Positions 57,034-64,000 of a DNA stretch of 64,000 bases are shown here, one piece after another (the stretch's first letter is position 1; every line of letters begins with the position of its first letter). The translations under genes were made by a program, and so were the position numbers. Below the pieces are notes generated by a model. The model was not told where the DNA came from, did not search any database, and worked only from the letters and a program-made list of their open reading frames with translations. The stretch comes from JAQBQB01 sp963846925 (GTDB taxonomy: Bacteria > Gemmatimonadota > Gemmatimonadetes > Gemmatimonadales > Gemmatimonadaceae): contig CAWJXW010000014.1 of NCBI GenBank assembly GCA_963846925.1, forward strand, positions 434,001-498,000, in the 5' to 3' direction.

Positions 57034-58467
57034 ATGGCGCACCCTGGAAATTCCCCGATGACACGCTCGACCTCGCGCCGCCCTCGCAGTCGTTTTCGTT
57101 TCTCACATCGCGCAACCCAGATCGCTCTCGCCGCGGGCGTCGCCGCGGCGGCCTGCCATCACCCGCCGCCGCCTCCGCCCACGCCGCCGCCGGCGCTCAG
57201 CGATTCCGGCGCCGCAGCACTCGTTTGGGCGGGGTCGCACGTCTCGCCGATCGCGCTTCACGATTCGACGCCGAGCGCCGAGGAGCGGCGCGGAATTTTC
57301 GCCCTCGCGAGCGGCGCGCGAATCTTCGGCCTCAGCGAGCTCACCGAAGGAACGGCCGAGTTCCCCGAGGTCGTGCGTCGCACGCTGGTGACGCTCGCCG
57401 ACTCCGGGTTCAAGGCGATCGCGGTGCAGGCGCCCATGCCCGAGGCGATGGAGATCGATCGCTACGTGCGCGGTGGCACCGGCGACGTTCGACGGCTTCT
57501 CCGGGCGCTCGGCTCCTGGCGGTTCGAGACGCGCGAGATGATTGCGTTCGTCGGCGCGCTGCGCGAGTGGAACCACGCGCATCCCGACCAACAGATCGAC
57601 TTTTACGGTTTCGAGATCCCGACCGCCGAGCTCGCCGTCCGCACCATCGTGACGCTTCCGGACTCGGTGATCGACGCGCCGACGCGCGGTTGGCTGACCC
57701 GCAACTACCGATGCGTGGCCGAAAACGAAGGGGCGCACTTCGGCCTCGAGGGGCGCGCCGCGGACAGTTCGTTCTGGAACGCCTGCGCGCCGGCGACGCA
57801 CGCCGCGGTCGACAGCGTCGTGGCCGCGCGCGCGCGCGCGAAGACTCCGGCTGCCACGAACGAGTTGGCGTACGCCGAACAGATGGCGCGCCTCATTCAA
57901 CATCACGTTTCGGTCGGCTTGCGACATCTGCCGCGCCAGGAAGGCAACGCCGAACACGTGATGTACCTGGCGAACCTTTTCGGGCCGCAAGGTCGCATCG
58001 TCCTGTGGGGCGGCGACGTCGAGATGGGCCGACTCACGCTCGAGCGAACGACGATTCAGACCGGCGTGCCGCTCGAGAAGCGCCTCTCGACCGGTTATCG
58101 GGCGGCGGCGTTCGCGATCGGCGGCGGCATGATCCGGGCTCGCGTCCCATCAGTGAACCGCAGCAGCAGCGGGCGTGGAAGCGGAGAGCCGGGCTTCTCC
58201 GACACGCGCGTCGCGCGTCCGACGCAGGACTCGTACGAAGACGTGTTGAATCGAGTCCCGGCGCCATCGGGCGAAGCGTTCTGGCTCGACGCGCGGAATC
58301 TTCCCAGCGACAAGGCCGGCGGATGGCTGCGCGGCCCGCGGCAAATGCGTCTCATCACTGAGCTGTACTCACCAATACTGCCAGGGGCGTTCGAAACGAC
58401 GATCGAGTTGCCGACGAATTTCGACGCGATCGTGTTCGTGAGGACGCCGACGCCCGCGCATCAGTGA
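57034..58467 (+). CDS. Erythromycin-esterase-superfamily lipoprotein lacking the catalytic residues
   Basis: 477 residues. A lipobox (ALAAGVAAAACHH) and a Pro-rich linker precede the domain. The superfamily pattern is clear: IFGLSELTEGTAEF, FKAIAVQAPMPEAMEIDRYVRGG, WRFETREMIAFVGALREWN and IDFYGFEIP. But the positions that hold catalytic residues in EreB/EreC differ. GExTHGT appears as SELTEGT (Glu105 for His), the active-site Glu appears as Gln132 in AVQAP, and WAHNxH appears as WGGDVE (Gly327 and Glu330 for both His). It is therefore not expected to hydrolyse macrolides in the known way and may bind a ligand or do different chemistry. The gene is intact, so decay is unlikely. Confidence 0.8.
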   Translation: MAHPGNSPMTRSTSRRPRSRFRFSHRATQIALAAGVAAAACHHPPPPPPTPPPALSDSGAAALVWAGSHVSPIALHDSTPSAEERRGIFALASGARIFGLSELTEGTAEFPEVVRRTLVTLADSGFKAIAVQAPMPEAMEIDRYVRGGTGDVRRLLRALGSWRFETREMIAFVGALREWNHAHPDQQIDFYGFEIPTAELAVRTIVTLPDSVIDAPTRGWLTRNYRCVAENEGAHFGLEGRAADSSFWNACAPATHAAVDSVVAARARAKTPAATNELAYAEQMARLIQHHVSVGLRHLPRQEGNAEHVMYLANLFGPQGRIVLWGGDVEMGRLTLERTTIQTGVPLEKRLSTGYRAAAFAIGGGMIRARVPSVNRSSSGRGSGEPGFSDTRVARPTQDSYEDVLNRVPAPSGEAFWLDARNLPSDKAGGWLRGPRQMRLITELYSPILPGAFETTIELPTNFDAIVFVRTPTPAHQ

Positions 58468-58515
58468 TCCGTAGCGCGCTGGGCGGGCATCCATGTTGCC
58501 ACTCAGGACGCTGAC

Positions 58516-61500
58516 ATGTTCGTTTCCGACTTCGCGATCAGGAGGCCGATCGTCACCGTCGTGACGATGATCGCGCTCGTCGTGTTCGGGGCCGCCGCGC
58601 TGGCGAAGCTAGACACCGACGAGTTCCCGGCCATCGACGCGCCCATCGTCTTCGTGGCCATCGCCTACCCCGGCGCGGCGCCGGACGTCGTCGAGCGCGA
58701 AGTCCTCACGCGCATCGAAGACAAGATTTCCGGCATCAGCGGCGTCGACAAGATCAATTCCACGGCGACCGACGGCTTCGCGCAGATCATCGTCCAGTTC
58801 GTGTTCTCGAAGCCGGTCGATCAGGCGACGCAGGACATACGCGACGCCATCTCCGCGGTGCGAGCTCAACTCCCCGCGGAAATCATCGAGCCGATCATCC
58901 AGCGCTTCGATCCGAACCAGTTGCCGATCGTGTCGCTGGCGCTCACGTCGAGCGTGCTCTCGCCGCCGCAGCTCACGCAGATCGCCGACCAGACGATCGC
59001 CGGCGAGCTGCGCGCGATCGCCGGCGTCGCGCAGGTGAACGTCGTGGGCGGCGACAGCGCGCAACTCAACGTCAACGTCCGCCCGAACGACCTCGCGGCG
59101 CTCGGTGTGGGCATCGATCAGGTCGTGGCCGCGCTCCGCGCGCAGAACCTCGCGGCGCCTGTCGGCAACGTGAACAGCGCGCTCGAGCAACGGTCGATCA
59201 GGCTGGAAGGGCGGCTCGACCGCCCGGAGGATTTTTCCGCGCTGGTCATCTCCGCGCGGAACGGCCAGCTCGTCACGCTCGGCCAGGTGGCCGGCGTCGA
59301 GGCCGGGGCGGCGGAGCCGCTGTCGGCCGCGTTCTACAGCGGACGGCAGGCGATCGGCCTCGACATCGTGAAGTCGCGCGAGTACAGCACGACGGCCGTG
59401 GCCGACCGCGTGAGGGCGCGCGTCGACGGCCTGCAGCGGCTCATGCCGCCAGGGACGCGGATCGAGATCGTGCGCGACGCCGGTGTGCGCGTTCGCAACT
59501 CGGTCCGCAACGTGAAAGAGGCGCTGGTCGAAGGCGCGCTGCTCACGGTGCTCGTCGTGTTTCTCTTCCTGAATTCGTGGCGGTCGACCGTGATCACCGG
59601 CCTCGCGCTCCCGGTGTCCGTGCTTTCGGCGTTCGTCCCGTTGTTGATGCTCGGCTTCACCCTCAACACGATGTCGCTGCTCGGCCTGTCGCTCGCGATA
59701 GGCATTCTCATCGACGACGCGATCGTCGTGCGCGAAAACATCGTGCGGCACGTCGAGATGGGCGCCGACCACATGACCGCCGCGCACGAGGGCACCGACG
59801 AAATCGGTCTCGCCGTCGCGGCGACGACGTTCTCCATCGTCGCCGTGTTCGTGCCGGTCGGCTTCATGCCCGGCGTGGCCGGGCAATGGTTCAAACCTTT
59901 CGCGTTGACGATCGCGGCGGCCGTGCTCGTGTCGCTCTTCGTGTCGTTCTCGCTCGACCCGATGCTCTCGGCGTATTGGGCCGATCCGCAGCTCGAGGCG
60001 CACGAGCGTCGCAATCCGATCGCGCGTACGCTCGACCGCTTCAACCTGTGGTTCGACCGCCAGGCTGACCGGTACAAATCGCTCATCGCCTGGGCGCTCG
60101 ATCACCGCTGGACGATGATCGCCCTCGCCGCGGCGTCGTTCGTGTTCGCGATCGCGCTCCAGATCGCGATCGGCGGGTTCGCGTTCGTGCCGGTGACCGA
60201 TCAGAGCGAATTGAACATCGCCATCGAGACGCCGCCGGGGTCGAACCTCGACTACACGTCGCTCAAGGCCGAGGAGATCGCGCGAATGATCCGCTCGCGG
60301 CCGGAAGTCGAGTACACCTACACGACGGTGGGCAGTACGAGCGGTTCGTCGGAGGCGGACAACGCGACCATTTACGTCCGACTGAAGCCGAAGAACAAGC
60401 GTTCGGTGAGCCAGGACGACCTCGGCCAGATCCTGCGCACCGACATGCGCCAGGTCGGCGGCGCGACTGCATTCACGTTCGCGTCCGGATTCGGAGGCGC
60501 GCAGAAACAGCTGCAGCTCCAACTCCAGGGTCCCGACCAAACAGTGCTCAACGGCTACGCCGACCGGATCGCCAAGATCGTTTCAGCCGTTCCGGGCGCT
60601 GTCGACGTCGGGCTGTCGACGAAGGGACAGAAGCCCGAATTCAACATACGCGTCAACCGCGGGTTGGCCGGCACGCTCGGTGTGAGCGTGAGCCAGCTCG
60701 CGGCCTCGCTCCGGTTCGCGTTCGCCGGCGTCGACGCGGGCACGTGGGTCGATCCGGGCGGAATCTCGCGCTACGTGCACGTACGGCTCGTGCCGTCGGC
60801 GCGCGAGAACGCCGCCGACCTCGGCCAACTGCCCGTTCTCGTGACGCCGGCGCAAGCCGGCGCGGCCGGCACGGGTGGCGGAATGCCGCAGTTCGTGCCG
60901 CTTCGCCAGATCGCGGACATCACGCCGAGCACGGGACCGTCGCAGATCGACCACTATCAGCGCGAACGCGTGGTGACGATCGGCGCGAACGTCGAAGGCG
61001 CGTCGCTCGGCAACGTGTCGCGGACGGTGCTCCAAGCGGTGAACAAGACGCCGCTGCCGCCGGGATACCATATCTCGCTCGGCGGCGAGACGGCGAGCCA
61101 GAACGAAGTCTTCGGCAACATCTTCATCGCGCTCGGCATCGCGGTGATGCTGATGTACCTGATTCTCGTCGTGCAGTTCGGATCGTTCCTGGATCCGCTG
61201 GCGATTCTCGTGTCGCTGCCGCTGTCGTTGATCGGCGTCGTGCTCGCGCTGCTGGTGACGCGCGACACGCTCAATCTCATGAGCCTGATCGGCGTGATTC
61301 TGCTGATGGGGATCGTGGCGAAGAATGCGATTCTCCTGATCGACTTCGCGAAGTGGTCGCACCATGGACGCGGGCTGGACCGGCGAAGCGCGCTGATCGA
61401 GGCGGGGCGGATCAGACTGCGACCGATTCTGATGACGACGCTCGCGCTGATCGCCGGCATGCTGCCGGTGGCGATGGGACTCGGCGAGGGCGCGGACTTT

Positions 61501-61677
61501 CGCGCGCCGCTCGGGCGCGCGGTGATCGGCGGCGTGATCACGTCGACGGTGCTGACGCTCGTCGTGATTCCGACCGTGTACGAGATTCTCGACGAGTGGC
61601 GCGAGCGATTGTTGGCGCGATTCGGCCGAAAGGCGCGCGCGCATCTGCCGGCCGCAGTGCCTGAGCCCGGTGATTAG
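58516..61677 (+). CDS. RND efflux transporter, inner-membrane subunit (AcrB/MexB-like)
   Basis: 1053 residues, intact. Twelve helices with two large periplasmic domains, as normal for hydrophobe/amphiphile efflux. The start is DFAIRRPIVTVVTMIALVVFG. The proton-relay Asp pair is in GILIDDAIVVREN (TM4), and the Lys in GIVAKNAILLIDFA (TM10). It is preceded by the esterase-like lipoprotein and followed by a DUF4142 lipoprotein. No membrane-fusion protein or outer-membrane channel is adjacent, although a TolC gene lies 1.8 kb further on after TetR. It may use components from elsewhere. Confidence 0.93.
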   Translation: MFVSDFAIRRPIVTVVTMIALVVFGAAALAKLDTDEFPAIDAPIVFVAIAYPGAAPDVVEREVLTRIEDKISGISGVDKINSTATDGFAQIIVQFVFSKPVDQATQDIRDAISAVRAQLPAEIIEPIIQRFDPNQLPIVSLALTSSVLSPPQLTQIADQTIAGELRAIAGVAQVNVVGGDSAQLNVNVRPNDLAALGVGIDQVVAALRAQNLAAPVGNVNSALEQRSIRLEGRLDRPEDFSALVISARNGQLVTLGQVAGVEAGAAEPLSAAFYSGRQAIGLDIVKSREYSTTAVADRVRARVDGLQRLMPPGTRIEIVRDAGVRVRNSVRNVKEALVEGALLTVLVVFLFLNSWRSTVITGLALPVSVLSAFVPLLMLGFTLNTMSLLGLSLAIGILIDDAIVVRENIVRHVEMGADHMTAAHEGTDEIGLAVAATTFSIVAVFVPVGFMPGVAGQWFKPFALTIAAAVLVSLFVSFSLDPMLSAYWADPQLEAHERRNPIARTLDRFNLWFDRQADRYKSLIAWALDHRWTMIALAAASFVFAIALQIAIGGFAFVPVTDQSELNIAIETPPGSNLDYTSLKAEEIARMIRSRPEVEYTYTTVGSTSGSSEADNATIYVRLKPKNKRSVSQDDLGQILRTDMRQVGGATAFTFASGFGGAQKQLQLQLQGPDQTVLNGYADRIAKIVSAVPGAVDVGLSTKGQKPEFNIRVNRGLAGTLGVSVSQLAASLRFAFAGVDAGTWVDPGGISRYVHVRLVPSARENAADLGQLPVLVTPAQAGAAGTGGGMPQFVPLRQIADITPSTGPSQIDHYQRERVVTIGANVEGASLGNVSRTVLQAVNKTPLPPGYHISLGGETASQNEVFGNIFIALGIAVMLMYLILVVQFGSFLDPLAILVSLPLSLIGVVLALLVTRDTLNLMSLIGVILLMGIVAKNAILLIDFAKWSHHGRGLDRRSALIEAGRIRLRPILMTTLALIAGMLPVAMGLGEGADFRAPLGRAVIGGVITSTVLTLVVIPTVYEILDEWRERLLARFGRKARAHLPAAVPEPGD

Positions 61678-61816
61678 CTGGATTTAGCGAAGTCGAATAC
61701 GGACGAGCACGCAAGGCTGGCTCGACCGGTGCCACCGGAGCGGTGCGTACGGATCTTGCCAATGGTTGGGGGCGGCCCTGGAGAGCCCGGGGCGTCTCAA
61801 CCGTGCGGAGGAATCC

Positions 61817-62476
61817 ATGTCGAACCGCCCTGCTCGAAGCATGGCAATCGTGAGCGCGTGCGCCCTGACGGTGATGTGGGCGGCGTGCTCGAAGAGTGCG
61901 AAGAATTCTGATACGCTCGCCGCGATGGACACGACGGCGAAGTCCGCGGCGGCAACGCCGATACCTGACACGACCGCGGCGCCGACGGCCGTGCTGACCG
62001 ACGTCAACATCGTCGCGCTGCTCGACGAAGCGAATGCGGGCGACAGCGCGATGGGCAAGCTGGCGTCGACGAAGGGCACGAGCGCGGCGGTGAAGGAATT
62101 TGGGCGCGACATGGCGCGCGACCATCACAAGCTGCGCGAGGCGGGACAGGCGGTGGCGAAGAAGGAGAACCTCGCGCCCCAGGCTCCGTCGAACGACACG
62201 CTGGCGACGGCATCGGCCAAGATGCAGGACAACCTGACGTCGATGGCGAAGGGGAAGGACTGGGACAAGGCGTACATCGACAACGAAGTCGCGGTTCACC
62301 AGTCGGTGCTGAATCTGCTGCAGACGGCGAGCACCGCCGCGCAGGACACGTCGCTCAAGGCGCTGATCACGAAGGCGCAGCCGACGATCCAGGCGCATCT
62401 CGAGAAGGCGCAGTCGATCCAGTCGAAGCTGGCGGGAATGGCGACGACGGATTCCACGTCTAAGAAAAAGCCGTAA
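61817..62476 (+). CDS. DUF4142 lipoprotein
   Basis: 219 residues. Signal and lipobox ALTVMWAACSKS, then an Ala/Thr-rich linker. The four-helix DUF4142 domain (about residues 60-205) reads DVNIVALLDEANAGDSAMGKLA, VKEFGRDMARDHHKLR and AYIDNEVAVHQSVLNLLQ. The fold is ferritin-like and the paired His residues (RDHHK, VAVHQ) are typical. Stress or envelope roles are suggested for relatives. GGAGGA five bases before ATG 61817 fixes the start. Confidence 0.9.
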   Translation: MSNRPARSMAIVSACALTVMWAACSKSAKNSDTLAAMDTTAKSAAATPIPDTTAAPTAVLTDVNIVALLDEANAGDSAMGKLASTKGTSAAVKEFGRDMARDHHKLREAGQAVAKKENLAPQAPSNDTLATASAKMQDNLTSMAKGKDWDKAYIDNEVAVHQSVLNLLQTASTAAQDTSLKALITKAQPTIQAHLEKAQSIQSKLAGMATTDSTSKKKP

Positions 62477-62480
62477 CGGC

Positions 62481-62580
62481 GAAGGCCCAAGGGCAAAGAG
62501 CGAAGGACTAAGAGCGAAGAAGCCCAAGAGCGAAGGAGCGAAGGAGCCTAGGAGCGAAGGAGCGAAGCAGGCCTGAGGGC
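62481..62580 (+). repeat. Irregular GAGCGAAGGA repeat downstream of the DUF4142 gene
   Basis: Variants of GAGCGAAGGA and CCCAAGAGCGAAGG recur about seven times over 100 bases. They resemble the reverse complement of the 16-bp units at 62666, so the two may form an inverted pair. Confidence 0.7.
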
Positions 62581-62600
62581 GAAATCGCCGAACGGTTGTA

Positions 62601-62653
62601 GGGCGTCGAGAGCGAATCGGAGTGACTCCGACTCGCACTTGACGCCCTTCTCG
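62601..62653 (+). terminator. Long hairpin, possible terminator, between two repeat arrays
   Basis: GGGCGTC (62601-62607) pairs with GACGCCC (62641-62647). Inside it GCGAATCGGAG pairs with CTCCGACTCGC with one G-T, closing a short loop. TTCTCGCCGTTTT follows. It lies 125 bases after the DUF4142 stop. Confidence 0.6.
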
Positions 62654-62665
62654 CCGTTTTGGAGG

Positions 62666-62745
62666 CTTCGGAGTTTGGCACCTTCGGAGTTTGGCCCTTT
62701 CGGCGTTTGGCCCTTTCGCCGTCTGGCCCTTTCGGCGTTTGGCGC
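62666..62745 (+). repeat. 16-bp tandem array TTTCGGCGTTTGGCCC, five units
   Basis: Five consecutive 16-base units: two start CTTCGGAG, three start TTTCGGCG or TTTCGCCG, and all share TTTGGC or a variant. The array ends about 40 bases before the tetR operator. Confidence 0.85.
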
Positions 62746-62786
62746 TCTCGCTCGCCGGTACCGAGCGCTTTGGCGGTCATAGAAGT

Positions 62787-62825
62787 AAGTAGGTACTTGC
62801 ATCCAAGCCAGTCCTGCCTTAGGAT
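62787..62825 (+). promoter_or_regulatory. tetR promoter with palindromic operator
   Basis: TTGCAT (62797-62802) and TAGGAT (62820-62825) are 17 bases apart, and the -10 ends seven bases before ATG 62833. AAGTA-GG-TACTT (62787-62798) is a perfect dyad overlapping the -35, as expected for an autorepressor site. Confidence 0.65.
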
Positions 62826-62832
62826 GCCCGCC

Positions 62833-63444
62833 ATGGACATCCGTGACCGAATCCTCGAAGCCGCGAAGCGAGTGTACGCCCAGCACGGCTTCCGGGGCGC
62901 GACGACGCGCCTCATCGCCATCGAAGCCGACGTCAACGAAGTCACCCTCTTTCGAACCTTCGGCTCGAAGGCCGCGCTGTTCGAAGCGTTGATGGCGGCG
63001 CACAACGCACAAAGCCCCATCCCGGAGCTCCCCGAGGAGCCGACAGATCCCGCGAAGGAACTGACCGACTGGGTTCGGAGGGTGCTCACGCACATGCGGG
63101 AGAACCGGGCGCTCATTCGCACATCGGTCGGCGAGATCGAAGAACGGCCCGGCGCCGCGGTGACGATGTGCGAGGGCCCGACATGTGCGGGGCGGATTCT
63201 GTCGGACTACGTGCGCCGGCTCCAAGCCGACGGCTTGGCCGATCCCGACGTCGATGTCGAAACCGTTCGCGCGATGCTCATCAGCGCGATGTTCGGCGAC
63301 GCGATCTGCCGGGACATGATGGACCACGTGTTCCCCGAACCTGAATCAGAAGCGGCGGCGAAATACGTAGGAATCGTCGTCCGCGCGCTCGGCATCGACC
63401 GTGCGCGCCCACTGCACGTCGCGCGATCGGCCGCCGGAGACTGA
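62833..63444 (+). CDS. TetR-family transcriptional regulator
   Basis: 203 residues. The helix-turn-helix reads RDRILEAAKRVYAQHGFRGATTRLIAIEADVNEVTLFRTFGSK in pieces, followed by a ligand domain. The operator just upstream overlaps its own -35, so it should repress itself. The gene precedes tolC by about 30 bases, the common layout of a drug-efflux operon whose fusion protein and pump would lie beyond the window. An in-frame ATG at 62824 overlaps the -10 element and is less likely. Confidence 0.92.
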   Translation: MDIRDRILEAAKRVYAQHGFRGATTRLIAIEADVNEVTLFRTFGSKAALFEALMAAHNAQSPIPELPEEPTDPAKELTDWVRRVLTHMRENRALIRTSVGEIEERPGAAVTMCEGPTCAGRILSDYVRRLQADGLADPDVDVETVRAMLISAMFGDAICRDMMDHVFPEPESEAAAKYVGIVVRALGIDRARPLHVARSAAGD

Positions 63445-63477
63445 CGCGCTCGCATGACTTCTTACCCACCGAGTCAC

Positions 63478-64000
63478 ATGAAGACCGAAGGACATTCCCG
63501 CTTCGCGCGAGCCGTGTTCGCGCTCGCCACGGCGCTCGTCTGCGCCGGTCCGCTCGCCGCACAACAACCGCCCCCCCAGCCGCAGGCGCGGCCGTCGGAG
63601 CCACCGTTCGGCTCTCGCTCGACGACGCGCTGCGGATGGCGCAGGCGCAGAGCCACAACATCGAAATCGCGCGCGCCGGCGTCGCCGCGCCAACGGGCAG
63701 CGCTACCAGGCGCGCAGCCAGATTCTCCCGCAGCTCAACGCGACGGCCGGTTACGGCAAGACGCTCGCAGTCGCAGTTCTCGAGCTTCGCCGCGTCGCCG
63801 GCACCGGTCGACACGACGCCGAAGCCGCAGCGTCGCTCTGCACGCCCGTCATCCCGGCCAACGCGACGCCCGGCCAGCGCGCCGCCGCGCTCGCGCAGGC
63901 GGCGACGTGCCAGTCGTCGACGTCGGCGGCTTCGACCTGAGCAAGACGAGCTTCGGCGCGAAGAATCAGTGACAGCTCGGCGCTCGACGTTCTCGCAGAA
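63478..64000 (+). CDS. TolC-family outer-membrane efflux channel, 5' part, frameshifted as read and cut by the window end
   Basis: ATG at 63478 (or 63454) starts a signal peptide (ALATALVCAGPLAAQ). The OEP domain begins VRLSLDDALRMAQAQSHNIEIA. Other pieces are RYQARSQILPQLNATAGYGKT, SQFSSFAASPAPVDTTP and FDLSKTSFGAKNQ. The frame changes near 63605, 63695 and 63770. A TGA at 63970-63972 stands where TGG would give the usual NQWQLG. The gene continues past 64000. It follows TetR and should form the outer-membrane exit of an efflux pump. Confidence 0.82.

Noticed and set aside
57825..57841. Run of alternating GC (CGCGCGCGCG) as a regulatory or Z-DNA site
   Set aside because: It lies inside the esterase-like gene and encodes an Ala/Arg run; nothing else supports a role.
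58609..60540. A 643-codon minus-strand open frame inside the RND pump
   Set aside because: Its composition is Arg/His/Asp-rich and no domain is seen. The plus strand is a full RND protein.

Overview
The window is about 64 kb of very GC-rich bacterial chromosome, most likely from the phylum Gemmatimonadota. The evidence is indirect. It has MacB/FtsX-type 'duplicated orphan' permeases (one beside a PadR regulator), a roughly 1070-residue BNR-repeat secreted protein, a DUF5117-type zinc metalloprotease with glycine-rich linkers, an Oar-like TonB receptor, a plant-type FabI and many lipoproteins. Acidobacteriota share part of this set, so the assignment is an inference. There is no phage, transposon, integron, CRISPR array or rRNA; the only RNA gene seen is tRNA-Phe.

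Layout. 1-6.2 kb: rhomboid protease tail, QueF, an M28 lipoprotein peptidase and a TonB receptor. 6.2-13 kb: tRNA-Phe, a secreted Ig-like lipoprotein, an unknown secreted protein with a decayed duplicate beside it, lactate permease and a Ser/Thr kinase. 13-17.8 kb: copper ATPase with CsoR, then transketolase. 17.9-20.3 kb: an overlapping operon of glycosyltransferase, epimerase and TIM-barrel isomerase. 20.3-28.6 kb: subtilase, VIT/vWA protein, ECF sigma/anti-sigma pair, Vgb-like propeller and trehalose synthase. 28.7-35.3 kb: GNAT and MerR (divergent), YpfJ-type metallopeptidase, flippase-like protein and a large zinc metalloprotease. 35.4-43.9 kb: permease with PadR, methyltransferase, BNR protein and FabI. 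43.9-50.4 kb: PLD/RNA-ligase-like/PLP-decarboxylase operon, redoxin with CcdA, a Met-rich secreted protein and a MarR-GNAT fusion. 50.6-64 kb: EttA, a second permease, lipoproteins, LysR, an erythromycin-esterase homologue lacking its catalytic residues, an RND pump, a DUF4142 lipoprotein, TetR and a TolC start cut by the window end.

Two things run across the window. First, many conserved genes (queF, transketolase, fabI, the TonB receptor, the sugar operon, the anti-sigma factor, tolC) are interrupted by single-base indels. Most that could be resolved are one-base lengthenings of a short homopolymer, which looks like uncorrected long-read sequence rather than gene decay, so I annotate these as genes frameshifted as read. 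Second, intergenic space is full of short tandem repeats. The main family is an 8-bp unit, CCACCGGT/ACCGGTGG, present as five arrays (plus one degenerate copy) placed at gene ends or just ahead of start codons; several other repeat families with 7-33 bp units occupy other gaps. These arrays are the least explained structure here. Several genes (merR, tetR, copA, fabI) have a -10-like hexamer ending 5-7 bases before the start codon, which suggests leaderless mRNAs.
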